A stretch of DNA of 64,000 bases from 40CM-2-70-7 sp035631315 (GTDB taxonomy: Bacteria > Gemmatimonadota > Gemmatimonadetes > Gemmatimonadales > GWC2-71-9). Shown here in pieces: positions 50,128 to 58,439 of the stretch (the first letter of the stretch is position 1; each line of letters begins with the position of its first letter). The stretch covers positions 1 through 64,000 of the forward strand of contig DASQIZ010000115.1 in assembly GCA_035631315.1 (NCBI GenBank), given 5' to 3'. A model generated the notes under the pieces. That model saw nothing but the letters and a program-made list of their open reading frames with translations. It made no database searches and was not told where the DNA came from. The translations under genes were made by a program, and so were the position numbers.

Positions 50128-52944
50128 CTAGAAGCCGTACTTCAGCCCCAGGTAGAACGTCTGCCCGTAGTACTCCCGCTGAACGTTGAACTGGTGGTCG
50201 GGCGTTCCCTGGAAGAACCCGAACACCGCGTTGTTGATGTTCAAGACCTGCAACTGCATCTGCACATTCGGCGCGACCGTGAGGATCGCCGAGGCGTCGA
50301 TCTGCGAGTGGGCGTAGAAGTAGTTGTCGCCATTCGCCGTCGGGGTGCCGTCGTTGTACTGGTCGATGTTCGCGCCGTTGTACGTCCAGGCGACGCGGGC
50401 CGAGATGAAGCCCTTGTCATAGGTGACCGCCGCGTTGGCAACATCCGGCGACGTCCGGAGCATCATGGCGGTGCGGCCGGTGGTGGTATCGACCACCACG
50501 CTGGAGCTCACGTGGGTCCAGTTGACGTCGAACCCCAATCCGGAGAGTGCGCCAGGCAAGAACGTCAGGTGCTGGCTCCAGTCGGCCTCGAAGCCCTCAA
50601 GGTGCCCGTCGCCACCATTCTGCTTCTCGGTGCCGTAGTAGCCGTCGAACGCGGCGTAGGGGCCGTTATAGATGAAGCCCTTCGTGCCGATGAAGTCCGT
50701 GATCTTCTTGTAGAACACGCCGCCGGAGATGACTCCACCCACCGACGGGAGGTACTTCTCCACCAGGAGGTCGAAGTTCCAGGAGTGCTCCGGCTTGAGG
50801 TTCGGATTCCCGGCGGTGAGGTTGTTGTACTGATGCTGGTAGATGGTGTTCAGATTGCCCTGCAGCGAGGGTGCCAGATCCGAGTAATTGGGTCGGGCGA
50901 TGCCTCGCGTGGCGGCGATCCGGACGTTGGTGTTCTCGTCCACGCCGTACCGAAACTGCGCACTGGGGAAGACGTCAGTGTAGTCGTGTGTCCCGCTCAC
51001 GGCACTGACGGTCGTAGGCCCAGTGGGGTTCCCCAGGGTGTCGGTCGGGGTGTTGGCCACATTACCGGTGTAGGTCGAGTGGGTCATCTCCACCCGCACG
51101 CCGAGGTTCAAATGAAACGCGGGGCTCAGGTCGATGTCGTTCATCACGTACCCGGCGAGGATGCGCTCCTTGCCGGTAAAGCTGGCCAGCGCATTTCCGA
51201 TCGAGTCGGTCTTGTTGGTGAACGCCCCGGGGTTTGCGTTCTCGTACTGCGTGCTCGTGCCGAAGTCCGGCAGGGGGCCGAGTAGGAAGCCCGGCTGCAA
51301 ATAGTTATAGAAGTTCGGATCGGCGAATCCGGAGAGCGCCTGGCTCAGCAAGTAAGAGCCGCTTCCCTTGAAGCTCTCGTTATTCTGGCTGTAGTCCTTC
51401 TCCTCGTTCCGAAGCCGGAGCCCGAACTTGATGGCGCCGGGCCGGCCTCCCATCAAGTAGTTCCGCTGCAGGTTGACCTGCCCACCCAGGTCCTTGCCGG
51501 TGGTGAGCCCGTTATCGGAGCTGTAATTGGTCAGTCCGTAATTGGTGGCAGTGGCGGCGTCGGTGGCGTTCGCGCCGCTCAGGTACTGGTACGCCGGCTT
51601 CTCGGGGTTCGAACCGTTGATCGCGAGGATGTAGCTGGGCCCGTAGTCGAACGTGGTGGACCGGTAATCCACGGTGTTCTGTTCGGTGCCGGCGAGGTTG
51701 GCCGCGTAGTCCAGGAACCACTGCCCGTTGTCCTGCTTGCCGCCGATGGTCATGCCCCACAGCTGCTCGGTGGGAGTGCGGAGCTGCACCTGCCGCTGCA
51801 GATCGACACCGGTCAAATAGTCGCCACCGCTGCCCGTCGAGTCATTGCCCGAAACGTCGTAGACGTAGCGATTGCCATGATTCAGGAACTTGCTCCACAT
51901 CCCCTTCGCGAACAGTTGCGAGTGGCCATTGAACCGGTAGTCCAGGTCGCCGCCCAGCCCATAGCGGTCGCGGAAGTAGGAGTAGTCGCGCTCGCTCCAC
52001 TCGACCGGATGCGACACGCCGGCGTTATCCACCGACCAGGACGGCTCGACGTCATTGATCACCCGGTTGAACCGGTCGATCGAGCCGCCGATCAAGAAGC
52101 CGAGTTTCTGGTCCGCGCCGAATCGCCCGCCCCAGGTGAGTCCCCCCTGGCCCGTGGTATGGTCCAGCAGCGTGATGTGGCCGAACTGGCCGGAGACGTA
52201 GCCGCGGGGCGCGCCTTCGGGGACCTTGGTCACCAAGTTCACGGAGCCGCCGATGGCATCGGCGTCCATATCTGCCGTGAGCGTCTTCGACACTTCGATG
52301 GCGGACAGAATCTCGGCCGGTACGTCATCAAGCTTCACGATGCGGTCGCCCTGCTCAGTCCCCGGCACGTGTGACCCGTCCACAGTCACATTCTGGAGTC
52401 TCGGCTCCGTTCCGCGGACCTGAACGAACTTGCCTTCACCCTCGTCCCGCTCGAGCGAGACGCCCGGAATCCGGCCCGCCGCCTCGGCGGCATTCGCGTT
52501 GGGGAGCGCGCGGATCTCGTCACCCGACAGCACGCTGACGATGTTGTCGGCATCCTTTTGTTTGTCGAGCGCGACGTCCTTCGATTCACCCATGCGGTAG
52601 GCGGTCACCATCACCGCGGGAAGGTTCACCGCCGCGGGGCGCAGCTTCACCATGACGTCGGCGGCACCTCCACCCTGGACGACCACCGTCTGGGTGTCGG
52701 GATTGAAGCCGATGATCGTGACCCGGATCCGATACGTGCCGGCGGGAACGAAGTCGATGCGGAACGCGCCGTCATCGTGCGAGCGCGCGCCGTACGGCGC
52801 ACCGACCAGTCGCACCGTGGCGCCGTTGACCGGCTTGGCGGCTTCGTCGGTGACGTGTCCGGTAACGGAACCGGTGCTGGTCTGCGCGCTGACGGCGGCT
52901 GGAAGAAAGAACGCAAGGCAGAGCGCGATGGGAACGGCTTGCAT
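50128..52944 (-). CDS. TonB-dependent outer-membrane receptor
   Basis: 938 aa. Signal peptide ends VSAQ, then a CarboxypepD_reg domain (GSVTGHVTDEAAKPVNGATVRLVG, about 25-105), a plug domain with DEIRALPNANAAEAAGRIPGVSLERDEGEGKFVQVRG and DADAIGGSVNLVTK, and a 22-strand barrel ending in the aromatic LGLKYGF. The plug pattern is that of carbohydrate/peptide-type receptors (IroN/Oar-like, TIGR01782-like). The substrate is not determinable. It diverges from the PQQ alcohol dehydrogenase gene at 53067, sharing a 122-bp promoter region, which could mean shared regulation. Confidence 0.9.
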   Translation of the reverse strand: MQAVPIALCLAFFLPAAVSAQTSTGSVTGHVTDEAAKPVNGATVRLVGAPYGARSHDDGAFRIDFVPAGTYRIRVTIIGFNPDTQTVVVQGGGAADVMVKLRPAAVNLPAVMVTAYRMGESKDVALDKQKDADNIVSVLSGDEIRALPNANAAEAAGRIPGVSLERDEGEGKFVQVRGTEPRLQNVTVDGSHVPGTEQGDRIVKLDDVPAEILSAIEVSKTLTADMDADAIGGSVNLVTKVPEGAPRGYVSGQFGHITLLDHTTGQGGLTWGGRFGADQKLGFLIGGSIDRFNRVINDVEPSWSVDNAGVSHPVEWSERDYSYFRDRYGLGGDLDYRFNGHSQLFAKGMWSKFLNHGNRYVYDVSGNDSTGSGGDYLTGVDLQRQVQLRTPTEQLWGMTIGGKQDNGQWFLDYAANLAGTEQNTVDYRSTTFDYGPSYILAINGSNPEKPAYQYLSGANATDAATATNYGLTNYSSDNGLTTGKDLGGQVNLQRNYLMGGRPGAIKFGLRLRNEEKDYSQNNESFKGSGSYLLSQALSGFADPNFYNYLQPGFLLGPLPDFGTSTQYENANPGAFTNKTDSIGNALASFTGKERILAGYVMNDIDLSPAFHLNLGVRVEMTHSTYTGNVANTPTDTLGNPTGPTTVSAVSGTHDYTDVFPSAQFRYGVDENTNVRIAATRGIARPNYSDLAPSLQGNLNTIYQHQYNNLTAGNPNLKPEHSWNFDLLVEKYLPSVGGVISGGVFYKKITDFIGTKGFIYNGPYAAFDGYYGTEKQNGGDGHLEGFEADWSQHLTFLPGALSGLGFDVNWTHVSSSVVVDTTTGRTAMMLRTSPDVANAAVTYDKGFISARVAWTYNGANIDQYNDGTPTANGDNYFYAHSQIDASAILTVAPNVQMQLQVLNINNAVFGFFQGTPDHQFNVQREYYGQTFYLGLKYGF

Positions 52945-53066
52945 GGGACCCCTCCTCGAGGGTGCTGGGACAACTGCGGGATCAACCGATGTTGCCCCAC
53001 TCAGGAGGACGTCTCACGATTTTTTCGTAACAGTCAGGCGAATCAGATTCGTGTAAGATTAGGGGT

Positions 53067-54830
53067 ATGCGTCTCCAATCCTCGACGTTCCTCGCCGCCG
53101 TCCTCGCCGTCCTCGCCGTCCCTGCCGTCGGACAAACTCCTGACGATGGCCAGTGGACGATGCCCGGCAAGAACTTCGCTGCGACACGCTTCTCCTCGCT
53201 GACCTCGATCACGACCGCTAACGCGTCGACGCTGCACCCGCTCTGGAGCTTCTCGACCGGCGTCCTTGGTGGTCATGAGGGCCAGCCCCTCGTCGTGAAC
53301 AACACGATGTACGTCGTGACGCCATTCCCCGACGTGCTTTACGCGTTCGATCTCACCAAGGACGGCTACCCCCTCAAGTGGAAGTACCGCCCCGACGTGA
53401 ACCCCTCGGCACTCGGCACCGCGTGCTGTGACGCGATCAACCGGGGCCCGGCCTACGCCGACGGCAAGATCGTGTACAACCTCCTGGACGGTCACACCGT
53501 CGCGGTCGACGCGAACACCGGCAAGGAGCTCTGGAAGGTCCAGATCGCCGATCTGAGCGAAGGCGAGACGACGCCTATGGCCCCGCTCATCGTGCGAGAC
53601 CTGGTGTTCGTGGGTCCCTCGGGCGGGGAGTTCGGAATTCACGGCTGGCTGAAGGCGCTCGATCTGGCCAACGGGAAAGTCGTCTGGACGGCGTACAACG
53701 AGGGGTCCGACAAGGACATGCTCGTCGACACGAGCAAGTTCCGCCCCTTCTATGACCATGGCAAGGACCTGGGGCTCACGTCGTGGACTGGCGACGCCTG
53801 GAAGCGGGGTGGAATTCCCGTCTGGGGGTGGCTCTCCTACGATCCTGACCTCGATCTCCTCTATTACGGCACCGGGAATGCCGGTCCGTACAACCCCGAA
53901 CAGCGACCCGGGGATAACAAGTGGGCGTCAAGTGTCCTGGCCCGCCGACCGCGCGATGGCGCCCTCATTTGGGCGTATCAGTTCACGCCGCACGAGAACT
54001 GGGACTACGACGCCAACGCCGAGATGATCCTGGCGGATCTGAACATCGGCGGGAAGCTGCGGCACGTTCTGGTGCACTTCGACAAGAACGGCTTCGCGTA
54101 CACCATCGACCGTGAGACCGGTGAGGTCCTCCTCGCCAAGGCGTTCACTACGGTCACGTGGGCCAAGGGCATCAACCTCAAGACCGGCCGCCCCACCCTC
54201 GACTCGGCCAAGCTCACCGGAGCCTCCCGCGGCAACGTGAAGGACATCTGCCCGTCACTCGAAGGTGGGAAGAGCCCCGTGTCTGCGGGGTCGTTCTCAC
54301 CGCACACCGAGTATTTCTACGTCGCGACGAACAACCTCTGCATGGATTACGAGGCGTCGCAGGTTTCGCACATCGCGGGCACGCCCTACATCGGCGCGAA
54401 CACGCCGTACCACGCGGGGCCCGGTGGGTACATGGGAGCCTTCATCGCGTGGGACGCGGTCAAGGGCCAGCCCGCCTGGAGAATCGAAGAGAAGTATCCG
54501 GTGTGGAGTGGATCGGTTACGACGGCCGGCGACGTAGTGTTCTACGGAACGCTCGACGGCTGGTTCAAGGCCGCGAACGCGTGGACCGGGCAGGTGCTCT
54601 GGAAGTTCAAGGTGGGTTCGGGCGTGGTCGGGTGCCCGATCGTGTACAAAGGACCCGACGGCAGACAGTACGTTGCGGTGTATGCGGGAATCGGGGGTGA
54701 CTGGTTCCTCCTGGCCGGGGACGTGCGGTCCGACGATCCCGCGGACGTGAGGCCCCCGGCGGATTTCGCCAAGGATCTGGCGCGTCACACCAGCCAAGGT
54801 GGAATGGTATGGATTTTCGGATTGCCCTGA
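53067..54830 (+). CDS. PQQ-dependent alcohol dehydrogenase, lanthanide (XoxF-like) type
   Basis: 587 aa, signal peptide ending VGQ. An eight-bladed quinoprotein propeller: the vicinal disulfide C120-C121 (TACCDAINRG), metal ligands E188 (GGEFG) and N271 (TGNAGPYNPEQRPGDN), and the catalytic segment HENWDYDANAEM with D313 and D315. The second Asp, two residues after the catalytic one, is Ala in calcium enzymes (MxaF) and is the hallmark of lanthanide-dependent XoxF and related enzymes. It oxidises a primary alcohol such as methanol or ethanol in the periplasm. The cytochrome gene following it overlaps by 22 bp. Confidence 0.88.
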   Translation: MRLQSSTFLAAVLAVLAVPAVGQTPDDGQWTMPGKNFAATRFSSLTSITTANASTLHPLWSFSTGVLGGHEGQPLVVNNTMYVVTPFPDVLYAFDLTKDGYPLKWKYRPDVNPSALGTACCDAINRGPAYADGKIVYNLLDGHTVAVDANTGKELWKVQIADLSEGETTPMAPLIVRDLVFVGPSGGEFGIHGWLKALDLANGKVVWTAYNEGSDKDMLVDTSKFRPFYDHGKDLGLTSWTGDAWKRGGIPVWGWLSYDPDLDLLYYGTGNAGPYNPEQRPGDNKWASSVLARRPRDGALIWAYQFTPHENWDYDANAEMILADLNIGGKLRHVLVHFDKNGFAYTIDRETGEVLLAKAFTTVTWAKGINLKTGRPTLDSAKLTGASRGNVKDICPSLEGGKSPVSAGSFSPHTEYFYVATNNLCMDYEASQVSHIAGTPYIGANTPYHAGPGGYMGAFIAWDAVKGQPAWRIEEKYPVWSGSVTTAGDVVFYGTLDGWFKAANAWTGQVLWKFKVGSGVVGCPIVYKGPDGRQYVAVYAGIGGDWFLLAGDVRSDDPADVRPPADFAKDLARHTSQGGMVWIFGLP

Positions 54831-55267
54831 TCGGCGTGGGTGGAGTAGCGCTGGCGTGCAAACCGGTGACTCCAACGAGTAACGCCCGCTACGTCCCGCC
54901 TGTGATTTCGTATCCGCAGCACGTGAACGCAGCCGGCATCGCTCCGCCCACCGGCGGGGGCACCCTCACCAACCCCTATCAGCCCGACAGCGCGTCAGTT
55001 CGTGAAGGGGGGCAGACGTTCACCGCCATGAATTGCGATGGATGTCATGGCGGCGGCGCCACGGGTTGGGTGGGGCCGAGTTTGGTGGATGGGCGGTGGC
55101 GGTATGGCGGGGAAGATGGTGCGGTGTTCACGTCGATCTTCTACGGACGACCACGTGGCATGCCGGCCTATGGTGGTACGCTCTCGCCGGCGGCCATCTG
55201 GAAGATCGTGACGTATCTGCGTGCCCAACCCGTCCCATCGGACGTCCCGACCGAGCGCTGGCAATGA
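54809..55267 (+). CDS. lipoprotein cytochrome c, partner of the PQQ dehydrogenase
   Basis: 152 aa, ATG 54809 inside the end of the dehydrogenase gene. Lipobox VALAC (Cys about 17) anchors it in a membrane. The haem motif NCDGCHGG (CxxCH, about 75-79) lies in a small cytochrome c domain with the axial Met likely in GMPAYGGTLSPAAIWKIVTYLR. It should accept electrons from the PQQ enzyme, the XoxG-like role, and pass them to an oxidase. Confidence 0.85.
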   Translation: MDFRIALIGVGGVALACKPVTPTSNARYVPPVISYPQHVNAAGIAPPTGGGTLTNPYQPDSASVREGGQTFTAMNCDGCHGGGATGWVGPSLVDGRWRYGGEDGAVFTSIFYGRPRGMPAYGGTLSPAAIWKIVTYLRAQPVPSDVPTERWQ

Positions 55268-55279
55268 AATGCTAGACGC

Positions 55280-55311
55280 TAAGTGGCTAAGTCGCTGAGT
55301 GGCCAAGTCGC
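55280..55311 (+). repeat. four tandem 8-bp repeats
   Basis: TAAGTGGC, TAAGTCGC, TGAGTGGC, CAAGTCGC in a row (55280-55311), differing at two positions. It lies between the cytochrome gene and the small membrane protein gene. A simple-sequence tract of this kind can vary in copy number. Confidence 0.8.
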
Positions 55312-55316
55312 AAACG

Positions 55317-55670
55317 GTGTGTATCCCGAACATCGGACCGCGGGAGTCCCGCAAACGGCTCCGGGCCGGTCTTGTGTACCTCGGCGTCGCGATCGTCGCG
55401 CTGGGTGTCCTGCTGATGACCCACACCCCGCGTGGGTATCGCCTTCTCCTGGTCCTCCCGTTCTGGGGCGCCGGGGCCGGAGTTTTCCAGTATCTCGAGA
55501 AGACGTGAATTCGTCTCGCGGCGCGCGGTCTGCGCGACATGGATGGGGTCTCGGAGCGGGTGACGCATGAGGTAGAGCTCAGCCAGATCAAACAGCAGGC
55601 GAGCCGGGTATATCTCAAGACGACGGCCTTCGCTGTAGCTCTAACAGCTGCAACGACTTACCTATTGTGA
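55317..55670 (+). pseudogene. small membrane protein gene interrupted by an in-frame TGA at a probable Cys codon
   Basis: From GTG 55317 the product reads VCIPNIGPRESRKRL, two hydrophobic segments (AGLVYLGVAIVALGVLLM, GYRLLLVLPFWGAGAGVFQ), then LEKT and TGA at 55506-55508. The same frame then stays open for 53 codons (IRLAARGLRDMDGV...), a soluble tail and hydrophobic end, to a second TGA at 55668-55670. From memory, relatives of this unnamed family continue EKTCxxLAARG, so TGA sits where Cys is expected. Either a one-base nonsense mutation split the gene, or TGA is read as selenocysteine. There is no frameshift or other disruption. If translation stops, a 63-residue two-helix protein remains. 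Confidence 0.5.
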
Positions 55671-55702
55671 CACTCTTTATTACCGGGGACGTATTGTAGG
55701 TC

Positions 55703-55888
55703 ATGAAACCCCTTCTGCAGCTCGCCGCGGTAGGCGTCGTCGGAGTCGTGGCCTTCAAGCTCGTCGCGCTCCTGTTCCTGCCACTCCTCGCGATCCTGTT
55801 CAAGGTCGTGCTGGTGATGGCACTCGTGTTCTTCCTGTTGAAGCTTATCAAGAAGAACCGGAAAGACGGCGAAGCGCCCGCGACCTGA
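55703..55888 (+). CDS. very small hydrophobic membrane protein
   Basis: 61 aa from ATG 55703. Two closely packed hydrophobic segments (LLQLAAVGVVGVVAFKLVALLFLPLLAILFKVVLVMALVFFLLKLI, about 4-48) followed by a short basic/acidic tail (KKNRKDGEAPAT). Inner-membrane protein of unknown role. No recognised family. Confidence 0.6.
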   Translation: MKPLLQLAAVGVVGVVAFKLVALLFLPLLAILFKVVLVMALVFFLLKLIKKNRKDGEAPAT

Positions 55889-55890
55889 AC

Positions 55891-55914
55891 GCCGCGGGTT
55901 AACCGCGGGGTTAC
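55891..55914. repeat. palindromic element, copy I (weak)
   Basis: GCCGCGGGTTAACCGCGGGG: the segments CCGCGG and CCGCGG are complementary around GTTAAC with one extra base, and the right end GGGGTTA matches the family. It follows the stop of the small membrane gene at 55888 by two bases. Low-similarity member. Confidence 0.45.
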
Positions 55915-55966
55915 GAGGTCCGAAAACGGATATCCGGCGATGGCGCCTGTGGGTAGAATCCGACCC

Positions 55967-56461
55967 ATGGGCGCCGTTCGCTTCACCAGCATTCCAAGCC
56001 CCATTGGGGACCTCTTCGTCGCGGCGAGCGAGAAGGGCCTGACGTGCCTCCTGTTCGATCAGCGGGCCCACGGCCCCGACCGGTCCGGCTGGGAGCCCGA
56101 CGACGGGTCCAAGATTCTGGCCCAGGCGCGCCGCCAGCTGGACGAATACTTCGACCACCGGCGCACCACGTTCGACCTCCCGCTCGACATGCAGGGGACA
56201 CCCTTCCAGCTCCAGGTCTGGGAGCAGTTGACGAAGATCCCGTACGGATCGACCACCTCGTACGGTGAGATCGCGAAGCGGCTCGGGAATCCGACGGGCT
56301 CGCGAGCGGTAGGCGCCGCCAATGGGCGGAACCCCGTCGCCCTCGTGGTCCCCTGTCACCGGGTCATCGGCGCAAACGGTGACCTGACGGGATTCGGTGG
56401 GGGGATGGCCCGCAAAGAGTGGCTGCTCAAGCACGAGGGGAGTATCTTGACTCTCGTCTAA
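55967..56461 (+). CDS. ogt: methylated-DNA--protein-cysteine methyltransferase
   Basis: 164 aa from ATG 55967; an in-frame ATG at 55940 is possible. Removes alkyl groups from O6-alkylguanine by suicidal transfer to its own cysteine. The active site PCHRVIG (about 127-133) is intact, with the helix-turn-helix YGEIAKRLGNPTGSRAVGAANGRNPVALVV upstream. N-terminal domain VRFTSIPSPIGDLFVAASEKGL as in Ogt. The promoter of the efflux operon overlaps its 3' end. Confidence 0.92.
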   Translation: MGAVRFTSIPSPIGDLFVAASEKGLTCLLFDQRAHGPDRSGWEPDDGSKILAQARRQLDEYFDHRRTTFDLPLDMQGTPFQLQVWEQLTKIPYGSTTSYGEIAKRLGNPTGSRAVGAANGRNPVALVVPCHRVIGANGDLTGFGGGMARKEWLLKHEGSILTLV

Positions 56462-56485
56462 AACAGTTGTTTTATACAATTGTTT
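56447..56485 (+). promoter_or_regulatory. promoter and TetR-type operator of the efflux operon
   Basis: -35 TTGACT (56447-56452) and, after 17-18 bp, -10 TTTTAT/TTTATA (56470-56476). The -10 sits in the centre of an inverted repeat AAACAGTTGT (56461-56470) / ACAATTGTTT (56476-56485), with one mismatch between arms and TTTAT between. The repeat looks like a CecR/TetR operator and would be bound by the TetR protein encoded at the end of the same operon. Confidence 0.75.
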
Positions 56486-56502
56486 CAATAACTCGGGACC
56501 TC

Positions 56503-57441
56503 ATGAAGCGCGCCATCCGCATCACCCTCGCCGTCCTCGTCTTGGGCCTGATCGCCTACTTCGTGTTCAAGGGAAGCCCAAAAGAGCTCACTCTCACCGG
56601 CATCGTCACCACGAACGACGTGGTGGTGAGCCCGCAGGTCGCCGGTCAGGTGACGAAGCTCCTGGTCTCCGAAGGCGACTCAGTGAGCCAGAACCAGCTC
56701 CTCGCCGTGCTCTCGCCGGCCGAGTTGCAGGCGGACCAGCGGTACTACGCGCAGAGCGCGACGGCACTCGCGGCCCAGGCCGCGGCCGGCGCCGCCGACC
56801 TCGCCGTCGCCGAAGCCCAGGACTCCTCGGCGGCAGCCGACCTCTCGAATACGAAGCTGGTCCGCGACCGGGTGATCTCCCTCTTTAAGGAAGGGGGCGT
56901 CACCCAGCAGCAGGCCGACTCCGCCAACACCGCGCTGACCATGTCCCAGGCTCGGAAGGACGCGGCCGACCGGCAGGTGGCCTCGAAGCGGCAGGCACTG
57001 GTGGCAGCGCAGGCCCAGCAGGAAGCGGCTCGCGCACAGACTGCCAAGGCCGATGTGCGGCTCTCCTACTCGGAGCTCCGCGCGCCCCTTGCCGGGATCG
57101 TCGACGTCCGCGCCGCGCAGCTCGGCGAAGTGGTGCTGGCCGGCCAACCAGTCCTGACGCTCATCGACCCCGACTCGCTCTGGGTCCGTGCCGACGTCGA
57201 GGAGTCGTACATCGATCGCGTGCGCATCGGGGATTCACTCACGGTCCGGCTCCCCTCGGACGCCACCCGCACCGGCACCGTGTACTACCGCGGTGTGGAC
57301 GCCGGCTTCGCCACGCAGCGCGACGTCAGCCGCACCAAGCGGGACATCAAGACCTTCGAGATCAGGCTTCGCGTCCCGAACACCGATCGGCGTCTGGCCG
57401 TCGGCATGACCGCTTACGTCCTTCTGCCACTCAGGAAATGA
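56503..57441 (+). CDS. HlyD-family adaptor of an ABC-2 efflux system (YbhG-like)
   Basis: 312 aa from ATG 56503; an ORF extension upstream runs through ogt and the operator. One N-terminal transmembrane helix (ITLAVLVLGLIAYFVF), half-lipoyl motif VVSPQVAGQVTKLLVSEGDSVSQNQLLAVL, a long Ala/Gln-rich coiled coil (about 85-185), then SELRAPLAGIVDVRAAQLGEVVLAGQPVLTLIDP. Bridges the ABC-2 permease to the periplasm. Overlaps the ATPase gene by ATGA. Confidence 0.9.
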   Translation: MKRAIRITLAVLVLGLIAYFVFKGSPKELTLTGIVTTNDVVVSPQVAGQVTKLLVSEGDSVSQNQLLAVLSPAELQADQRYYAQSATALAAQAAAGAADLAVAEAQDSSAAADLSNTKLVRDRVISLFKEGGVTQQQADSANTALTMSQARKDAADRQVASKRQALVAAQAQQEAARAQTAKADVRLSYSELRAPLAGIVDVRAAQLGEVVLAGQPVLTLIDPDSLWVRADVEESYIDRVRIGDSLTVRLPSDATRTGTVYYRGVDAGFATQRDVSRTKRDIKTFEIRLRVPNTDRRLAVGMTAYVLLPLRK

Positions 57442-58439
57442 GCGCCCCCAAGCCGGCGATCGAAGTCCGGGAGATCACGAAGAAGTTCGGGGACTTCACC
57501 GCGGTGGATCACCTGAGCTTCTCGGTGGAAGAGGGAGAGATCTTCGGGCTCCTGGGGCCGAATGGCGCCGGGAAGTCCACGCTCATCCGGATGCTCACGA
57601 CCCTCCTGAGCGTCAGTGAAGGATCGGCGTTGGTGGGCGGTTTCGACATCGCGACGCAGCCGAATGACGTCCGCCGGGTGATCGGCGTGATCCCGCAGGC
57701 CATGACGACCGACACCGAGCTTTCCGCCGAAGAGAACCTCCTCATCTTCGCCAAGCTCTACGGCGTTCCCCGGGAACGCCGGGCCAAGCTGATCGCCGAT
57801 CTCCTCGCCGCGGTGGAGCTGACGCAGTGGGCCGACAAGCCGGTGAAGAACTTTTCGGGCGGCATGCGGCGCCGAGTGGAGATCGCCCGCGGGCTCGTGC
57901 ATGAGCCCCGGATTCTCTTTCTCGACGAGCCCACGACCGGCCTCGACCCGGTATCCCGGACGGCGGTCTGGGAAATGCTCCGGAAGATCAAGACCGATCA
58001 TCACCTCACGGTCCTGCTCACGACGCACTACATGGATGAGGCCGATCAGCTCTGCGACCGCATCGCCATCGTCGATCATGGACACCTGATGGCGCTCGAT
58101 TCGCCGCTCAAGCTCAAGACCGCGATTTCGGGGACCAACACGGTGGACGCGTCCTTCCTGGGTGCTCCGGCCGATTGGCGCCAGCAGCTCGCGGCGCTTC
58201 CGGGAGCCAAGACGGTGTCGGGGGATGGCAACGTGTTCCGGGTCGTGACCGAAGACGCGCCCGCGACCACCGGAGCGCTGCTCGCGCATGCCGCGACGGC
58301 CGGCGTCTCCGTACACTCGCTGTCCATCGAAGGCACCACGCTGGACGACGTCTTCGTGCACTTCACAGGCCACGAATTGCGCGATGCCCTTCAGGAACAG
58401 TCCCCCGCTGAAAAGCGGCAGTTCATCAGGAACCGTTGA
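57438..58439 (+). CDS. ABC-2 efflux ATP-binding protein (YbhF-like)
   Basis: 333 aa. Walker A GPNGAGKST (about 44-52), signature FSGGMRRRVE, Walker B ILFLDEPTTGLDP and TTHYMDEADQLCDR. The C-terminal part (about 225-330) is a DrrA-type extension. It is a single nucleotide-binding domain, unlike E. coli YbhF, which has two. It is joined to the adaptor and permease genes by overlaps. Confidence 0.92.
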   Translation: MSAPKPAIEVREITKKFGDFTAVDHLSFSVEEGEIFGLLGPNGAGKSTLIRMLTTLLSVSEGSALVGGFDIATQPNDVRRVIGVIPQAMTTDTELSAEENLLIFAKLYGVPRERRAKLIADLLAAVELTQWADKPVKNFSGGMRRRVEIARGLVHEPRILFLDEPTTGLDPVSRTAVWEMLRKIKTDHHLTVLLTTHYMDEADQLCDRIAIVDHGHLMALDSPLKLKTAISGTNTVDASFLGAPADWRQQLAALPGAKTVSGDGNVFRVVTEDAPATTGALLAHAATAGVSVHSLSIEGTTLDDVFVHFTGHELRDALQEQSPAEKRQFIRNR

